From: Micromonospora haikouensis
Lineage (GTDB): Bacteria; Actinomycetota; Actinomycetes; Mycobacteriales; Micromonosporaceae
DNA length: 64,000 bases
Assembly (NCBI RefSeq): GCF_900091595.1
Contig: NZ_FMCW01000002.1
Coordinates: 199,337 to 263,336, forward strand
Direction: 5' to 3'
Of the stretch, positions 1 to 8,685 are shown one piece after another. A model generated the notes under the pieces. That model was not told where the DNA came from. It saw nothing but the letters and a program-made list of their open reading frames with translations, and did no database searches. A program made the position numbers and the translations under genes. Each line of letters begins with the position of its first letter. Positions within the stretch are counted from its first letter, which is position 1.

Positions 1-311
<311 letters not shown>

Positions 312-397
312 CGGCGCGGGGCGGGGCCCGGGCATAACCCCGTGACAGGAGCGCGACGGGATTGGCCCGGCCCGGCCGCTGCGGGGAAAAATGATGC

Positions 398-1321
398 ATG
401 TCGATTTATCCTGGCGTGCTGTCCGCCCCCCGTGTGCCCGGCCGCTCCCGGCCGGCAGCGCCCCGTCGCCCGTGGCGCGTCGTCGCCGCGCTGGCCACGA
501 CCCTCGCCCTGGCCGTCGCCGGCTCGACCCCCGCCCACGCCGACAACCCCTACGAGCGCGGCCCCGACCCCACGGTGGCGAGCATCGAGGCGACCACCGG
601 CCCGTTCGCCACCGCCCAGCTCACCGTCGCCCGCTCCGCCGTGACCGGCTTCGGCGGCGCGACCGTGTGGTATCCGACGAGCACCGCCGAGGGCACCTTC
701 GGCGTGGTCGCCATCGCACCCGGCTTCACCAACACCCAGTCCGCCGTGGCCTGGCTCGGCCCCCGCCTCGCCTCCCAGGGCTTCGTCGTGGCCACCATCG
801 ACACCCTCTCGGTGTACGACCAGCCGGCGAGCCGGGGCACCCAGCTCCTCGCGGCCCTGGACTACCTGGTCGGCACCAGCGCCGTGCGCAGCCGCATCGA
901 CCGCAACCGGCTCGCCGTCATGGGCTACTCCATGGGCGGCGGGGGCACCCTCGCGGCGGCGAACACCCGGCCCTCCCTGCAGGCGGCGATCCCGCTGACC
1001 GGCTGGCACACCACCAAGAACTGGTCCGGCGTACGCGTGCCGACCCTCGTCGTCGGCGCCGAGAACGACACGGTGGCCCCGGTGACCTCACACTCCGAGC
1101 CGTTCTACACCAGCCTGCCGGCCAGCCTCGACAAGGCGTACCTGGAGCTGAACGCCGCCAGCCACTCCGCGCCCACCTCGCCGAACGTGACCATCGCGAA
1201 GTACAGCATCTCCTGGCTCAAGCGGTTCGTCGATGACGACACCCGCTACGAGCAGTTCCTCTGCCCCGCCCCGCGCGGCAGCGCGATCGAGGAGTACCGC
1301 GACACCTGCCCGCACTCCTGA
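398..1321 (+). CDS. Secreted polyester hydrolase (PET hydrolase/cutinase family)
   Basis: A 307-residue secreted alpha/beta hydrolase. Residues 1-48 form an arginine-rich export signal ending AHA. The mature start NPYERGPDP is typical of actinobacterial cutinases such as Thermobifida TfCut2. The catalytic triad reads Ser178 (GYSMGGGG), Asp224 (ENDTVAP) and His256 (ASHSAP). The aromatic clamp Trp203 (TGWH) is kept, and Cys289 and Cys304 can form the usual C-terminal disulfide. The oxyanion-hole aromatic is Phe110 (PGFT) rather than the common Tyr. The residue before the nucleophile is Tyr177, where TfCut2 has His and Ideonella PETase Trp, and Ser257 follows the catalytic His as in Ideonella PETase. 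Family function is hydrolysis of cutin-like and aromatic polyesters; activity on PET is inference. The start follows a GGGGAAAA stretch. The gene is monocistronic and convergent with the next gene, nine bases away. Confidence 0.93.
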   Translation: MSIYPGVLSAPRVPGRSRPAAPRRPWRVVAALATTLALAVAGSTPAHADNPYERGPDPTVASIEATTGPFATAQLTVARSAVTGFGGATVWYPTSTAEGTFGVVAIAPGFTNTQSAVAWLGPRLASQGFVVATIDTLSVYDQPASRGTQLLAALDYLVGTSAVRSRIDRNRLAVMGYSMGGGGTLAAANTRPSLQAAIPLTGWHTTKNWSGVRVPTLVVGAENDTVAPVTSHSEPFYTSLPASLDKAYLELNAASHSAPTSPNVTIAKYSISWLKRFVDDDTRYEQFLCPAPRGSAIEEYRDTCPHS

Positions 1322-1330
1322 CCGGCCCGT

Positions 1331-2473
1331 TCAGCCGCCTGCCCGCGTCGGCTGGTCGCGGAGGCTGCCGCGCTGCACCGCCCGGCTGATGTCGCTGGGC
1401 GAGACGATGCCGACCAGCCGCCCGCCGGCCACCACCAGCGCCCGGCCGTCGGCGCACTCGCTGAGCCGGGGCAGCAGGTCGGTGAGCTGCTCGTCCGGGT
1501 CGGCCAGCACGAGCTGGTCGGCCCGGCAGGCCACCTCGGCCAGCGTGGTCGCCGGCCGGCGGTCGGCCGGGATGCCGCGTACCCGGTCGAGGGTGACCAG
1601 GCCGACCGGCCGGCCCTCGTCGGTCAGCGGCAACGCCGAGTGCCGGTACGCGAAGAGGTAGTGGTCGACGAAGTCGGCCACGGTCATGTCGCCCGACGCG
1701 GTCTGCGGCTGCGGGGTCATCACGTCGGCGACCCGCACCCCGCGCAGCGCGCTGCCCATCCGGGCCTGCCGCTCCTCCATCCCGGCCGCCCCGATCAGGA
1801 ACCAGCCGATCAGCGCCAGCCACAGCCCGCCGACCCCGGCCCCGCGCAGGAACTGCCACAGGCCCAGCGCGATCAGCAGCGCGCCGAGGACCCAGCCCGC
1901 GCGGGCCGCCACCACCGACGCCCGCGTCCGGTCGCCGGTGGCCTTCCACACGGCGGCCCGCAGCAGCCGGCCCCCGTCCAGCGGGGCGGCCGGCAACACG
2001 TTGAAGACCGCCAGCAGGATGTTGATGCCGGCCAGCCAGGCCAGCGCGCCGAGCAGCAGCCCGTGCACCCCGGCCAGGGCGAGCAGCGCCGCGACGCCGC
2101 CGAAGAACACGCCGATGATCAGGCTGACGAGCGGCCCGACGCCGGCGATGCGCAGCTCCGCCCCCGGGTCGCGGGCCTCCCCGCGCAGCTCGGCCACCCC
2201 GCCGAACAGCCACAGGGTGATCCCGGAGACCTCCAGCCCGTTGCGCTTGGCGACCACGGCGTGCGACACCTCGTGGGCGAGCAGCCCGAGGAAGAACACC
2301 ACGGCCGCGCTCAGCCCCGCCAGCACGTACGCCCAGGTCGGCCGGTCCGGGTACGACCGGGGAAACTGGCTGCCCGCCAGCCCCCAGGCGATCAGCCCGA
2401 AGATGACCAGGACGCTCCAGTTGACCCCGACGGGTACGCCCGCGATCCGGCCGATCCGGAAACTCGCCCTCAT
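1331..2473 (-). CDS. Site-2 protease (M50 family) with CBS domain pair
   Basis: A 380-residue membrane zinc protease of the Rip3/SpoIVFB-like group. The N-terminal half holds about six membrane segments with the metal motif HEVSH (residues 67-71) and the second motif NVLPAAPLDGG, whose Asp166 completes the zinc site. The last ~140 residues form a cytosolic pair of CBS domains (from VADVMTPQPQ onward), which usually sense adenosine nucleotides and gate the protease. Members cut membrane-bound anti-sigma factors or other single-pass proteins inside the bilayer; the substrate here is not identifiable. The start MRASFRIGRI is the common N-terminus of the family. It is divergently arranged with the prolyl oligopeptidase gene across a 111-bp gap that must hold both promoters. 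Confidence 0.92.
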   Translation of the reverse strand: MRASFRIGRIAGVPVGVNWSVLVIFGLIAWGLAGSQFPRSYPDRPTWAYVLAGLSAAVVFFLGLLAHEVSHAVVAKRNGLEVSGITLWLFGGVAELRGEARDPGAELRIAGVGPLVSLIIGVFFGGVAALLALAGVHGLLLGALAWLAGINILLAVFNVLPAAPLDGGRLLRAAVWKATGDRTRASVVAARAGWVLGALLIALGLWQFLRGAGVGGLWLALIGWFLIGAAGMEERQARMGSALRGVRVADVMTPQPQTASGDMTVADFVDHYLFAYRHSALPLTDEGRPVGLVTLDRVRGIPADRRPATTLAEVACRADQLVLADPDEQLTDLLPRLSECADGRALVVAGGRLVGIVSPSDISRAVQRGSLRDQPTRAGG

Positions 2474-2584
2474 CTGCCCGTCATACCCCGCGAAACGCGG
2501 CCCATGCCAGGGCCGATGGTCCCCCGCACCCGCGTCACCAGCGGCGTCGCCGGGGGGTTGACCCGGCCGGGAATAGTGGCAAAC

Positions 2585-4654
2585 GTGACGAGGCTGATCG
2601 ACGAGGATGACGACGCGTACCGCTGGCTGGAGGACCTGGACGGCCCGGACGCCGCCGGCTGGGTGCGCGACCGCAACGCCGAGACCATGGCCGCCCTCAC
2701 CGGCGGCGCCCGGTTCGCCGTCCTGCGGGCCGAGATCCGCGAGGTGCTCGACGCCGACGACCGCGTCCCCTACCCGACCTGGCGCGGCGACCACCTCTAC
2801 TACAACTTCTGGATCGACGCGGCCCACCCCCGGGGGATCTGGCGGCGCACCACCGGAGACGAGTACCGCCGGCCCGAGCCGCACTGGGACGTCCTGCTCG
2901 ACGTCGACGCGCTGGCCGCGCAGGAGGGTGAAAACTGGATCTGGCAGGGGGCGACGGTGCTGCGCCCCGGGCACGACCGCTGCCTGGTCAGGCTCTCCCG
3001 GGGCGGCTCCGACGCCACCGTCGTGCGCGAGTTCGACCTGGTCCGCCGGGCCTTCGTCGCCGACGGCTTCACCCTCGACGAGGCCAAGAGCGACGTCACC
3101 TGGGTCGACGCCGACCACATCCTCGTCGCCACCGACTTCGGGCCCGGCTCGCTCACCACCTCCGGCTACCCCCGCACGGTCCGCCGGTGGCGACGGGGCA
3201 CGCCACTGCCGTCCGCCGAGGTCGTCTTCGCCGGCCAGGCCGACGACGTCTCCGCGTACGCCTCGCACGACCACACGCCCGGCTTCGAGCGCACCTTCGT
3301 GGGCCGCCGCCTCGACTTCTTCCGCTCGGAGTCGTACCTGCTGACGCCGGCCGGCGAGCAGGTACGCATCGACGTGCCGTCCGACGCCCACTGGGACGCG
3401 CACCGGGAGTGGCTGGTCATCGGCCTGCGCTCGCCGTGGACGGTCGACGGGGTGACCCATCCCGCGGGCGCGCTGCTGGCGGCCCCGTTCGACGGGTTCC
3501 TCGCCGGTGCGCGGGAGCTGACGACGCTGTTCACGCCGGACGAGCGCACCGCGCTGAGCTACCACGCGTGGACCCGCGGCCACCTGATCCTGGCCACCCT
3601 CGCCGACGTGCGCAGCAGACTGGAGGTGCTCACCCCCGGCGTCCCCGGCGCTCCCGGCTCGGCGGGGCACTGGCGGCGGGAGCCGCTCGCCGGCGTGCCG
3701 GAGTTCGAGCACACCCGGCTCGTGGACACCGACCCGGACGTCGGCGACGCGTACCTGCTGGCCTCCGAGGGGTTCCGGCAGCCGGCGACGCTGCGGCTCG
3801 GGCAGGTCGGCGGCCCCGTCGAGACGCTCAAGCGGGCACCGGCGTTCTTCGACGCCGCCCGCCTGACCGAACGCCAGCACTTCGCCACCTCCGCCGACGG
3901 GACCCGGGTGCCGTACTTCCTGGTGGGCGACCCCGACGCGGCGGGCGGGCCGACCCTGCTCACCGGGTACGGCGGCTTCGAGGTCCCCGAGCTGCCGCAC
4001 TACAGCGGCATCGTCGGCCGGGGCTGGCTGGCCCGGGGCGGCAGCTACGTGGTGGCGAACATCCGGGGCGGCGGCGAATACGGCCCCGCGTGGCACCGGG
4101 CCGCGCTGCGGGAGAACCGGCCGAGGGCGTACGAGGACTTCGCGGCCGTCGCCGCCGACCTGGTGGCCCGGGGCATCACCACCCCCGCGCGCCTCGGCAT
4201 GGAGGGCGGCAGCAACGGCGGCCTGCTGGCGGGCGTGATGCTGACCCGCTATCCCGAGCTGTTCGGCGCGGTCGTCGCGCACGTGCCGCTGCTGGACATG
4301 CGCCGCTACCACAAGCTGCTCGCCGGGGCGTCCTGGATGGCCGAGTACGGCGACCCGGACGACCCCGCCGACTGGGCCTACCTGCGCGAGTACTCGCCGT
4401 ACCACAACGTCGACGAAGACCGGGCGTACCCGCCGACGCTGCTGGTCACCTCCACCCGCGACGACCGGGTGCACCCCGGGCACGCCCGCAAGATGGCCGC
4501 CCGGCTGCGCGAACGCGGGCACGAGGTGGCGTACTACGAGAACGTGGAGGGCGGGCACGGCGCGGCGGCGAACAACGCGCAACGGGCGTTCGTGTGGGCC
4601 CTGACCCTGGAGTTCCTCTGGCGGCATCTGGGCGGTAATGCGCAGCAGGTGTAG
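2585..4654 (+). CDS. Prolyl oligopeptidase family serine peptidase (S9)
   Basis: A 689-residue cytosolic peptidase. Residues 1-~420 form the beta-propeller that restricts access to short peptides, and the C-terminal third is the alpha/beta hydrolase domain. Catalytic residues are Ser543 in GGSNGG, an Asp at 626/627 in TRDDRVHPGH, and His658 in EGGHG. The segment VANIRGGGEYGPAWH before the nucleophile is typical of S9A enzymes. There is no signal peptide. The GTG at 2585 was chosen because VTRLIDEDDDAYRWLED aligns with the usual start of the family; a GTG nine bases upstream is possible. The likely role is turnover of proline-containing oligopeptides. The sequence downstream is the first composite repeat copy, so no operon partner follows. 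Confidence 0.93.
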   Translation: MTRLIDEDDDAYRWLEDLDGPDAAGWVRDRNAETMAALTGGARFAVLRAEIREVLDADDRVPYPTWRGDHLYYNFWIDAAHPRGIWRRTTGDEYRRPEPHWDVLLDVDALAAQEGENWIWQGATVLRPGHDRCLVRLSRGGSDATVVREFDLVRRAFVADGFTLDEAKSDVTWVDADHILVATDFGPGSLTTSGYPRTVRRWRRGTPLPSAEVVFAGQADDVSAYASHDHTPGFERTFVGRRLDFFRSESYLLTPAGEQVRIDVPSDAHWDAHREWLVIGLRSPWTVDGVTHPAGALLAAPFDGFLAGARELTTLFTPDERTALSYHAWTRGHLILATLADVRSRLEVLTPGVPGAPGSAGHWRREPLAGVPEFEHTRLVDTDPDVGDAYLLASEGFRQPATLRLGQVGGPVETLKRAPAFFDAARLTERQHFATSADGTRVPYFLVGDPDAAGGPTLLTGYGGFEVPELPHYSGIVGRGWLARGGSYVVANIRGGGEYGPAWHRAALRENRPRAYEDFAAVAADLVARGITTPARLGMEGGSNGGLLAGVMLTRYPELFGAVVAHVPLLDMRRYHKLLAGASWMAEYGDPDDPADWAYLREYSPYHNVDEDRAYPPTLLVTSTRDDRVHPGHARKMAARLRERGHEVAYYENVEGGHGAAANNAQRAFVWALTLEFLWRHLGGNAQQV

Positions 4655-4749
4655 CGCCCTCGCGGCTGCGCCTTACCCGGGGCGCGGCTCCGTCACCCGA
4701 GGCGGCGCTGCGTGTGCCGAAGTCGCTCGATGCTTCATCCTGCCCCGCC

Positions 4750-5236
4750 CGCGCCGATCTTGCACTTAGGGCCCCGCAGGAGGGTGCTTCACCCCTTTCG
4801 CCTGAGCCCCAACTGCATGATCGGCGCGGGCGGGGAGGGAGGGGGGATGCCCGTCGCGCCGGCCGGCGTCTCCTTGGCGGGAGCGCGGCCGGTTCGACGA
4901 TGATCGTTTGTCATTCATGGAGACGACACGCCGCCGCCCGTCTCCATAATCAGCAGACGATCATGACTGGTTGTCGCGTGCCGGTTGCCGTTGCCCTGTT
5001 GTCGCGTGTCCTGGGGAATGCCTCGCTATGCCGGAGGTGCTCCGGCCGGCAACGGATTGGCACCTCGTGAACGGGTCGACTCTCGCCTCCTCCCCGCGCT
5101 CACTCCACTCAGCCTGAGCTGGATCGGTTTGGGGGCAACGCGAGCGGGGCCGACTCCGAGGTGGTGCCAGAACCGTGCAGCGAAATCTTGGACAACTAAT
5201 GTTTGTCGATGACGTTAACCGTCCAAGATCTGTGCT
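4750..5236. repeat. Composite three-hairpin intergenic repeat, copy 1
   Basis: This fills most of a 650-bp gap without a convincing gene. Three inverted repeats occur in order. The first, 4750-4772 with 4806-4828, has arms reading GCCGATCTTGCACTT and its complement. The second, 4900-4963, is a two-tier hairpin: ATGATCGTTTG pairs with CAGACGATCAT outside, and ATGGAGACG with CGTCTCCAT inside. The third, 5185-5193 with 5221-5229, has ATCTTGGAC arms. The same three modules in the same order, plus intervening sequence such as AGCTGGATCGGT, recur at 59886-60287. Stem changes between the copies keep pairing (for example G-U in place of G-C in the outer stem of module two). The biological role is unknown; it could be a mobile palindromic cassette or an RNA-structured element. 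Confidence 0.8.
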
Positions 5237-5307
5237 GGCGGGAGAGTTGCGGGGGCGCCGACTCGGCACCCTGCGGGCGATGACCGCGAGGATCACCGCT
5301 GAGGTGG

Positions 5308-5727
5308 TCAGTCAGCGGTGCCGGCTGGGACGACCCAAGTGGTGGGCTGCCCGGTAATCGCAGTGATCATGTCGTAGTCGCCGTCGTAGTGCAGCACGGT
5401 GGCACCGTGGCGCTCTGCTGTGGCGGCGATCAGCAGGTCGGCCATGGATAGTGCGCGGTGGTGACCCTTGTGCAACGCCTGGACCTGGACGTGGATGGCC
5501 CGGTCCCAGATCTCGTCCGGCATCGCGAGCCAGTGGAAGCCCTCGAGTAGCCAGCGGGCGCGCTGGGCCTCCTTGGACGTTCGGGCGCTCTGAATCACTT
5601 CTATCTCTATCGCGCCGCAGACCGCCAGTAGTCCACGGTCGGACAGTTCGTCGAGGACCGGCGCGACGACCGGTTTCGGCCAGCGGGCCAACGCCGACTT
5701 GTCGAGCAGGTAGATCTCACGGCTCAC
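5308..5727 (-). CDS. vapC: VapC-like PIN-domain toxin
   Basis: A 139-residue PIN-domain ribonuclease. The acidic residues expected to bind magnesium are visible: Asp9 (LLDKSAL), Glu43 (IEIEVIQ), Asp97 (SMADLLIA) and the Asp115/Asp117 cluster (HYDGDYD). VapC toxins stop translation by cutting tRNA or rRNA until bound by their VapB partner. The GTG start overlaps the stop of the upstream antitoxin gene (GTGA), so the two are translationally coupled. The pair lies between composite repeat copy 1 and the leader-distal end of the CRISPR array, in a region with an accessory character. The RNA target cannot be read from the sequence. Confidence 0.9.
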   Translation of the reverse strand: MSREIYLLDKSALARWPKPVVAPVLDELSDRGLLAVCGAIEIEVIQSARTSKEAQRARWLLEGFHWLAMPDEIWDRAIHVQVQALHKGHHRALSMADLLIAATAERHGATVLHYDGDYDMITAITGQPTTWVVPAGTAD

Positions 5728-5930
5728 GCGGCGTCCCGCTCGTCAGCGATTGGCTCTGTCAGGTCGGGAAGGCCGCCGCTCTTGAGCCAGTCGGCGAACT
5801 CCCGACGCTTCTCCCGGTCGACCGCCGCCCTCAGGGCTGCGTTGACGGTGGCCTTCTTGGTGGTGGTGCCGAAGATCTTCGCCGCCTCGCTGAGTAGTTC
5901 GTCATCGACGTCGAGAATGGTTCGGGACAC
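5724..5930 (-). CDS. vapB: VapB-like antitoxin
   Basis: A 68-residue antitoxin beginning VSRTILDVDDELLSEAAKI, the typical actinobacterial VapB opening, with a ribbon-helix-helix-like N-terminus. The C-terminus (EFADWLKSGGLPDL) is the part that usually wraps around the toxin. The GTG start at 5930 was chosen because GAGAGGCAGG lies at ribosome-binding distance and the length then fits the family; an in-frame ATG at 5990 would add 20 residues. Its stop overlaps vapC by four bases. VapB-VapC complexes normally repress their own promoter. Confidence 0.87.
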   Translation of the reverse strand: MSRTILDVDDELLSEAAKIFGTTTKKATVNAALRAAVDREKRREFADWLKSGGLPDLTEPIADERDAA

Positions 5931-5958
5931 TGGCCTGCCTCTCTCGTAGGTCCTCCGG

Positions 5959-5990
5959 ATGATATCAACTTCCTCTGGCATGTATATCAA
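5959..5990 (-). promoter_or_regulatory. Candidate vapBC promoter/operator
   Basis: Immediately upstream of vapB two direct copies of ATATCAA (5962-5968 and 5984-5990, plus strand) lie 22 bp apart, two helical turns. On the minus strand this gives TTGATA followed by TATCAT, a plausible but widely spaced -35/-10 pair. The local AT content is far above the neighbourhood. VapBC autoregulation makes an operator here expected; the exact sites are inference. Confidence 0.4.
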
Positions 5991-6105
5991 GCGCTGGTGG
6001 GTATCACGAGAAAACTAGATCAAGAACGATTCTTTAGGTTCGACCGCAGTGTGCATCGCCCGGCTGCCAGCACAACGAGCCTCCGGGACGATCGCCGGGT
6101 TGAGC

Positions 6106-7414
6106 GGGTCACCCCCGCGTGCGCGGGGAACAGGGGGTGACCCCGGCGATCATCGGGTTCTTCGCGGGATCACCCCCGCGTGCGCGGGGAACAGGTGGGG
6201 CTTTTCCTTCTCGGTATCGTGCGTCGAGGATCACCCCCGCGTGCGCGGGGAACAGTCCCAGCTCCGAGAGGCGGTCAACACCCTTCCGGGATCACCCCCG
6301 CGTGCGCGGGGAACAGGACGAGCACACCTCCCTGTCCATCAACAACGCGGGATCACCCCCGCGTGCGCGGGGAACAGGCCTGCCCGGACTCCCGGGCCGC
6401 GATCGACCACGGATCACCCCCGCGTGCGCGGGGAACAGTACATGGAGTGTCACCTCGAGCAGCTCCCGCTGGGATCACCCCCGCGTGCGCGGGGAACAGA
6501 CCCACAGGGGCCGGTCGTCGCCGTCCTTCAGCGGATCACCCCCGCGTGCGCGGGGAACAGAGCGCTGGATGGTCCGCACCGAGGACTGCTTCGGGATCAC
6601 CCCCGCGTGCGCGGGGAACAGCCAGAGCGGGTGGCCCGGCCTTCGGAGCCGGTGGGATCACCCCCGCGTGCGCGGGGAACAGCTGGAGAATCGCCGCGAC
6701 GCCAAGGCCATCATGGGATCACCCCCGCGTGCGCGGGGAACAGTTCGGCATCGATCAGCCCTCCGTGTTGGCCGGGGGATCACCCCCGCGTGCGCGGGGA
6801 ACAGTCAACCTTCCAGACCCGCCACCCGCCCCAGTCCGGATCACCCCCGCGTGCGCGGGGAACAGCACGGGCCCCGGAACAGGCCGTACGCGGCCCAGGG
6901 ATCACCCCCGCGTGCGCGGGGAACAGCTCAGCGGCCAGCAGGCGGCGCGCGTTGGTCGGGGATCACCCCCGCGTGCGCGGGGAACAGGGTGACGGTGAGG
7001 CTCTCGCCCGGGCGCAGAAGGGATCACCCCCGCGTGCGCGGGGAACAGGCGATCATCTGGGTCGCCACGCAGACGACCTGGGGATCACCCCCGCGTGCGC
7101 GGGGAACAGCACGGCCTCACCACCGGCATCACCGGCATGGCGGGATCACCCCCGCGTGCGCGGGGAACAGGGGTCCAGCACCATCGCGTCGGCTGTTGAC
7201 GGGGGATCACCCCCGCGTGCGCGGGGAACAGTCATGGGTTGCCTCCTCAGGCTGGGATGAGCGGGGATCACCCCCGCGTGCGCGGGGAACAGTCTTCGGT
7301 GGGGTCGACGCCGACGGCGGGAGCGGGATCACCCCCGCGTGCGCGGGGAACAGCTGAAGGCCGTTCTTCAGGCCGGCGGCGAGCCGGGATCACCCCCGCG
7401 TGCGCGGGGAACAG
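6106..7414 (-). CRISPR. Type I-E-like CRISPR array, 22 repeats and 21 spacers
   Basis: Twenty-two 28-bp repeats occur with an exact 61-bp period, giving 21 spacers of 33 bp. On the plus strand each repeat starts GGATCACCCCCGCGTGCGCG and ends GGGGAACAG. The reverse complement starts CTGTTCCCCGCGCACGCGGG, matching the orientation of the Escherichia coli I-E repeat, so crRNA is probably made from the minus strand with the leader on the right. The leftmost repeat (6106) has GGG for GGA at its edge, the kind of decay expected at the leader-distal end, which supports this direction. No cas gene is present in the window: vapBC lies to the left and a DUF397/XRE pair to the right. Cas proteins would have to act in trans from elsewhere. 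Confidence 0.97.
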
Positions 7415-7530
7415 ACTTCCTGACCTGGGGCGCTATAGATCAACTCTGCGGATTTCATTCACTTTGCTGGTCAAGATCACATCCTGAGTGGTGGCTGGGC
7501 GTCCAGGCTAGGTGGTGAACAGCCTACGAG
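7415..7530 (-). promoter_or_regulatory. Probable CRISPR leader
   Basis: This stretch abuts the repeat end with intact repeats and is clearly richer in A+T than the array or the flanking genes (for example GCGGATTTCATTCACTTTGC). No gene covers it. The position fits a leader that drives transcription into the array on the minus strand and directs spacer addition. Orientation rests on repeat polarity and on the degenerate repeat at the other end; no promoter was pinned down. Confidence 0.6.
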
Positions 7531-7586
7531 TTGACCGGCGTTTTCGGTGGGCAGGAGAGGAACCGTGGCGCAGCCTCCTGCCAGTT

Positions 7587-7787
7587 TCAGCGGCCAGGTG
7601 GCTGGGCCTTGACGTCCTCGATGAAGGTGGCCCAGGACGACGGGGTGAAGGTCAGCACTGGCCCGGCCACGTCCTTGCTGTCGCGTAGCCCGACGACGCC
7701 CGGGAGGTTGTCGGCGACCTCGACGCAGTTGCCGCCGTTGTTGCTTCGGGTCGACTTGCGCCAGACGGCACCGGTCAGGTCAGGCAC
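7587..7787 (-). CDS. DUF397 domain protein
   Basis: A 66-residue protein made almost entirely of a DUF397 domain: VWRKSTRSNNGGNCVEVAD, then LRDSK, then the closing LTFTPSSWATFIEDV. It follows the XRE gene with an eight-base overlap and a GTG start, the standard arrangement in actinomycetes. DUF397 proteins pair with XRE-DUF5753 regulators; the best-studied example is the bldB/Scr-like toxin-antitoxin type pairing in Streptomyces, where one member inhibits the other. Which member is toxic here cannot be told from the sequence. Confidence 0.93.
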   Translation of the reverse strand: MPDLTGAVWRKSTRSNNGGNCVEVADNLPGVVGLRDSKDVAGPVLTFTPSSWATFIEDVKAQPPGR

Positions 7788-8685
7788 GGGAGTACTCCTC
7801 TGCGGCTTGCTGGATCAGGCTCTGGGATCGGGACTCGTTGAGGGCGCGGCTGGCCATGTCGGCCCAGATGGTGTTGTAGGCGGCTGTCTCGTGCGGCTTG
7901 TCGAGATAGATCGCTCCGGTTGCGGCTTCCAGGTAGGCCACCGGTGGTTCCACCTCCTTGCCATGCTCGTCCCGTGGAAACTCCAAGATCGAGAAAGCTC
8001 CGGACATTGCCCCGGCATGCAATCCGGCAGAAAAAGTAAGCACCTGCACGGTCACGTTGGGTAGCTGGGTGGCCTTCAGGATCTGATGGAGTTGTTCGGC
8101 CATGATCGTTGCGTTGCCGACCGGGCGGCGTAACACGGCCTCGTTGATTATCACGCTCAGTTGCGGCGGGGAGAACCGGGTGAGGAGGGTCTGGCGCTCG
8201 GTCCTGAGCTGGATGGCCCGCCGCTGCTCCTCAGTGGCCTCCGCGTCGATCGCGCCACCGGGCATCCGGAAGACCTGCTCCGCGTAGGCGGGAGTCTGGA
8301 GCAGCCCGGGGACCAGCTCAGCCTCGTACTGCCGGATGTGCGAAGCCCCGGCCTCCAGTCCGATGTAGAGCTGGAACCATCTCGGCAGGCCGGAGCCGAT
8401 GTAGTCGTGCCACCAGTTCTTGTTCTCCCGGGTGGCCGCTGTCATCGCGAGAAGCAGCTCGCTGTCCTCGGCGGACGCGCCGTAGAGGTCGAGCATCTGT
8501 TGCACGTCAGCCTGCCGGAAGCGGACGTGCTCCGCGCCGTTCTCGATCCGGTGCAGCGTCGCGCGTGCCCGGTCCAGGCGCTCGGCGGCCTGCTCCATCG
8601 TCAGCCCTGCCGCCTTGCGGAGCGACTCGAACTTGCGCCCGATCTGCCGCCGCAACATGGTCGATGCGGTCACCGCCTGTGACAC
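7780..8685 (-). CDS. XRE-family regulator with DUF5753 domain
   Basis: A 301-residue protein. Its N-terminal helix-turn-helix (LRKAAGLTMEQAAERLDRAR, then TLHRIENG) is followed by a long DUF5753 sensor-like domain with the usual NWWHDYIG, IRQYEAELVPGLLQTPAYA and RQTLL segments. The GTG at 8685 is preferred over a TTG 45 bases upstream because GGAGGCGAAGA precedes it at good spacing. It overlaps the DUF397 gene, its obligatory partner in this family. Such pairs occur in many paralogous copies in Streptomyces and Micromonospora and control development or antibiotic production. A second, broken copy of such a pair is present near 60.4 kb. Confidence 0.92.
   Translation of the reverse strand: MSQAVTASTMLRRQIGRKFESLRKAAGLTMEQAAERLDRARATLHRIENGAEHVRFRQADVQQMLDLYGASAEDSELLLAMTAATRENKNWWHDYIGSGLPRWFQLYIGLEAGASHIRQYEAELVPGLLQTPAYAEQVFRMPGGAIDAEATEEQRRAIQLRTERQTLLTRFSPPQLSVIINEAVLRRPVGNATIMAEQLHQILKATQLPNVTVQVLTFSAGLHAGAMSGAFSILEFPRDEHGKEVEPPVAYLEAATGAIYLDKPHETAAYNTIWADMASRALNESRSQSLIQQAAEEYSRA

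Noticed and set aside
1331..4627. A frame of over 1000 codons on the minus strand across the prolyl oligopeptidase gene and the site-2 protease gene
   Set aside because: Only the part downstream of 2473 is a real gene; the rest is the antisense of the peptidase gene, typical in DNA of this GC content.
4891..4970. Possible tRNA because of GGTTCGACGA and strong hairpins
   Set aside because: No cloverleaf with acceptor stem, anticodon loop and T-loop at proper spacing; the hairpins belong to the composite repeat.
6030..6056. GGTTCGACC near the left end of the CRISPR array as a tRNA T-loop or attachment site
   Set aside because: No tRNA fold around it and no matching partner elsewhere in the window.
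6049..7357. Long open frames across the CRISPR region encoding repeated SPPRARGT and ITPACAGN peptides
   Set aside because: They are translations of the 61-bp repeat-spacer period; a 28+33 bp layout cycles through frames without stops because the repeat has none. No ribosome-binding site or domain supports a protein.
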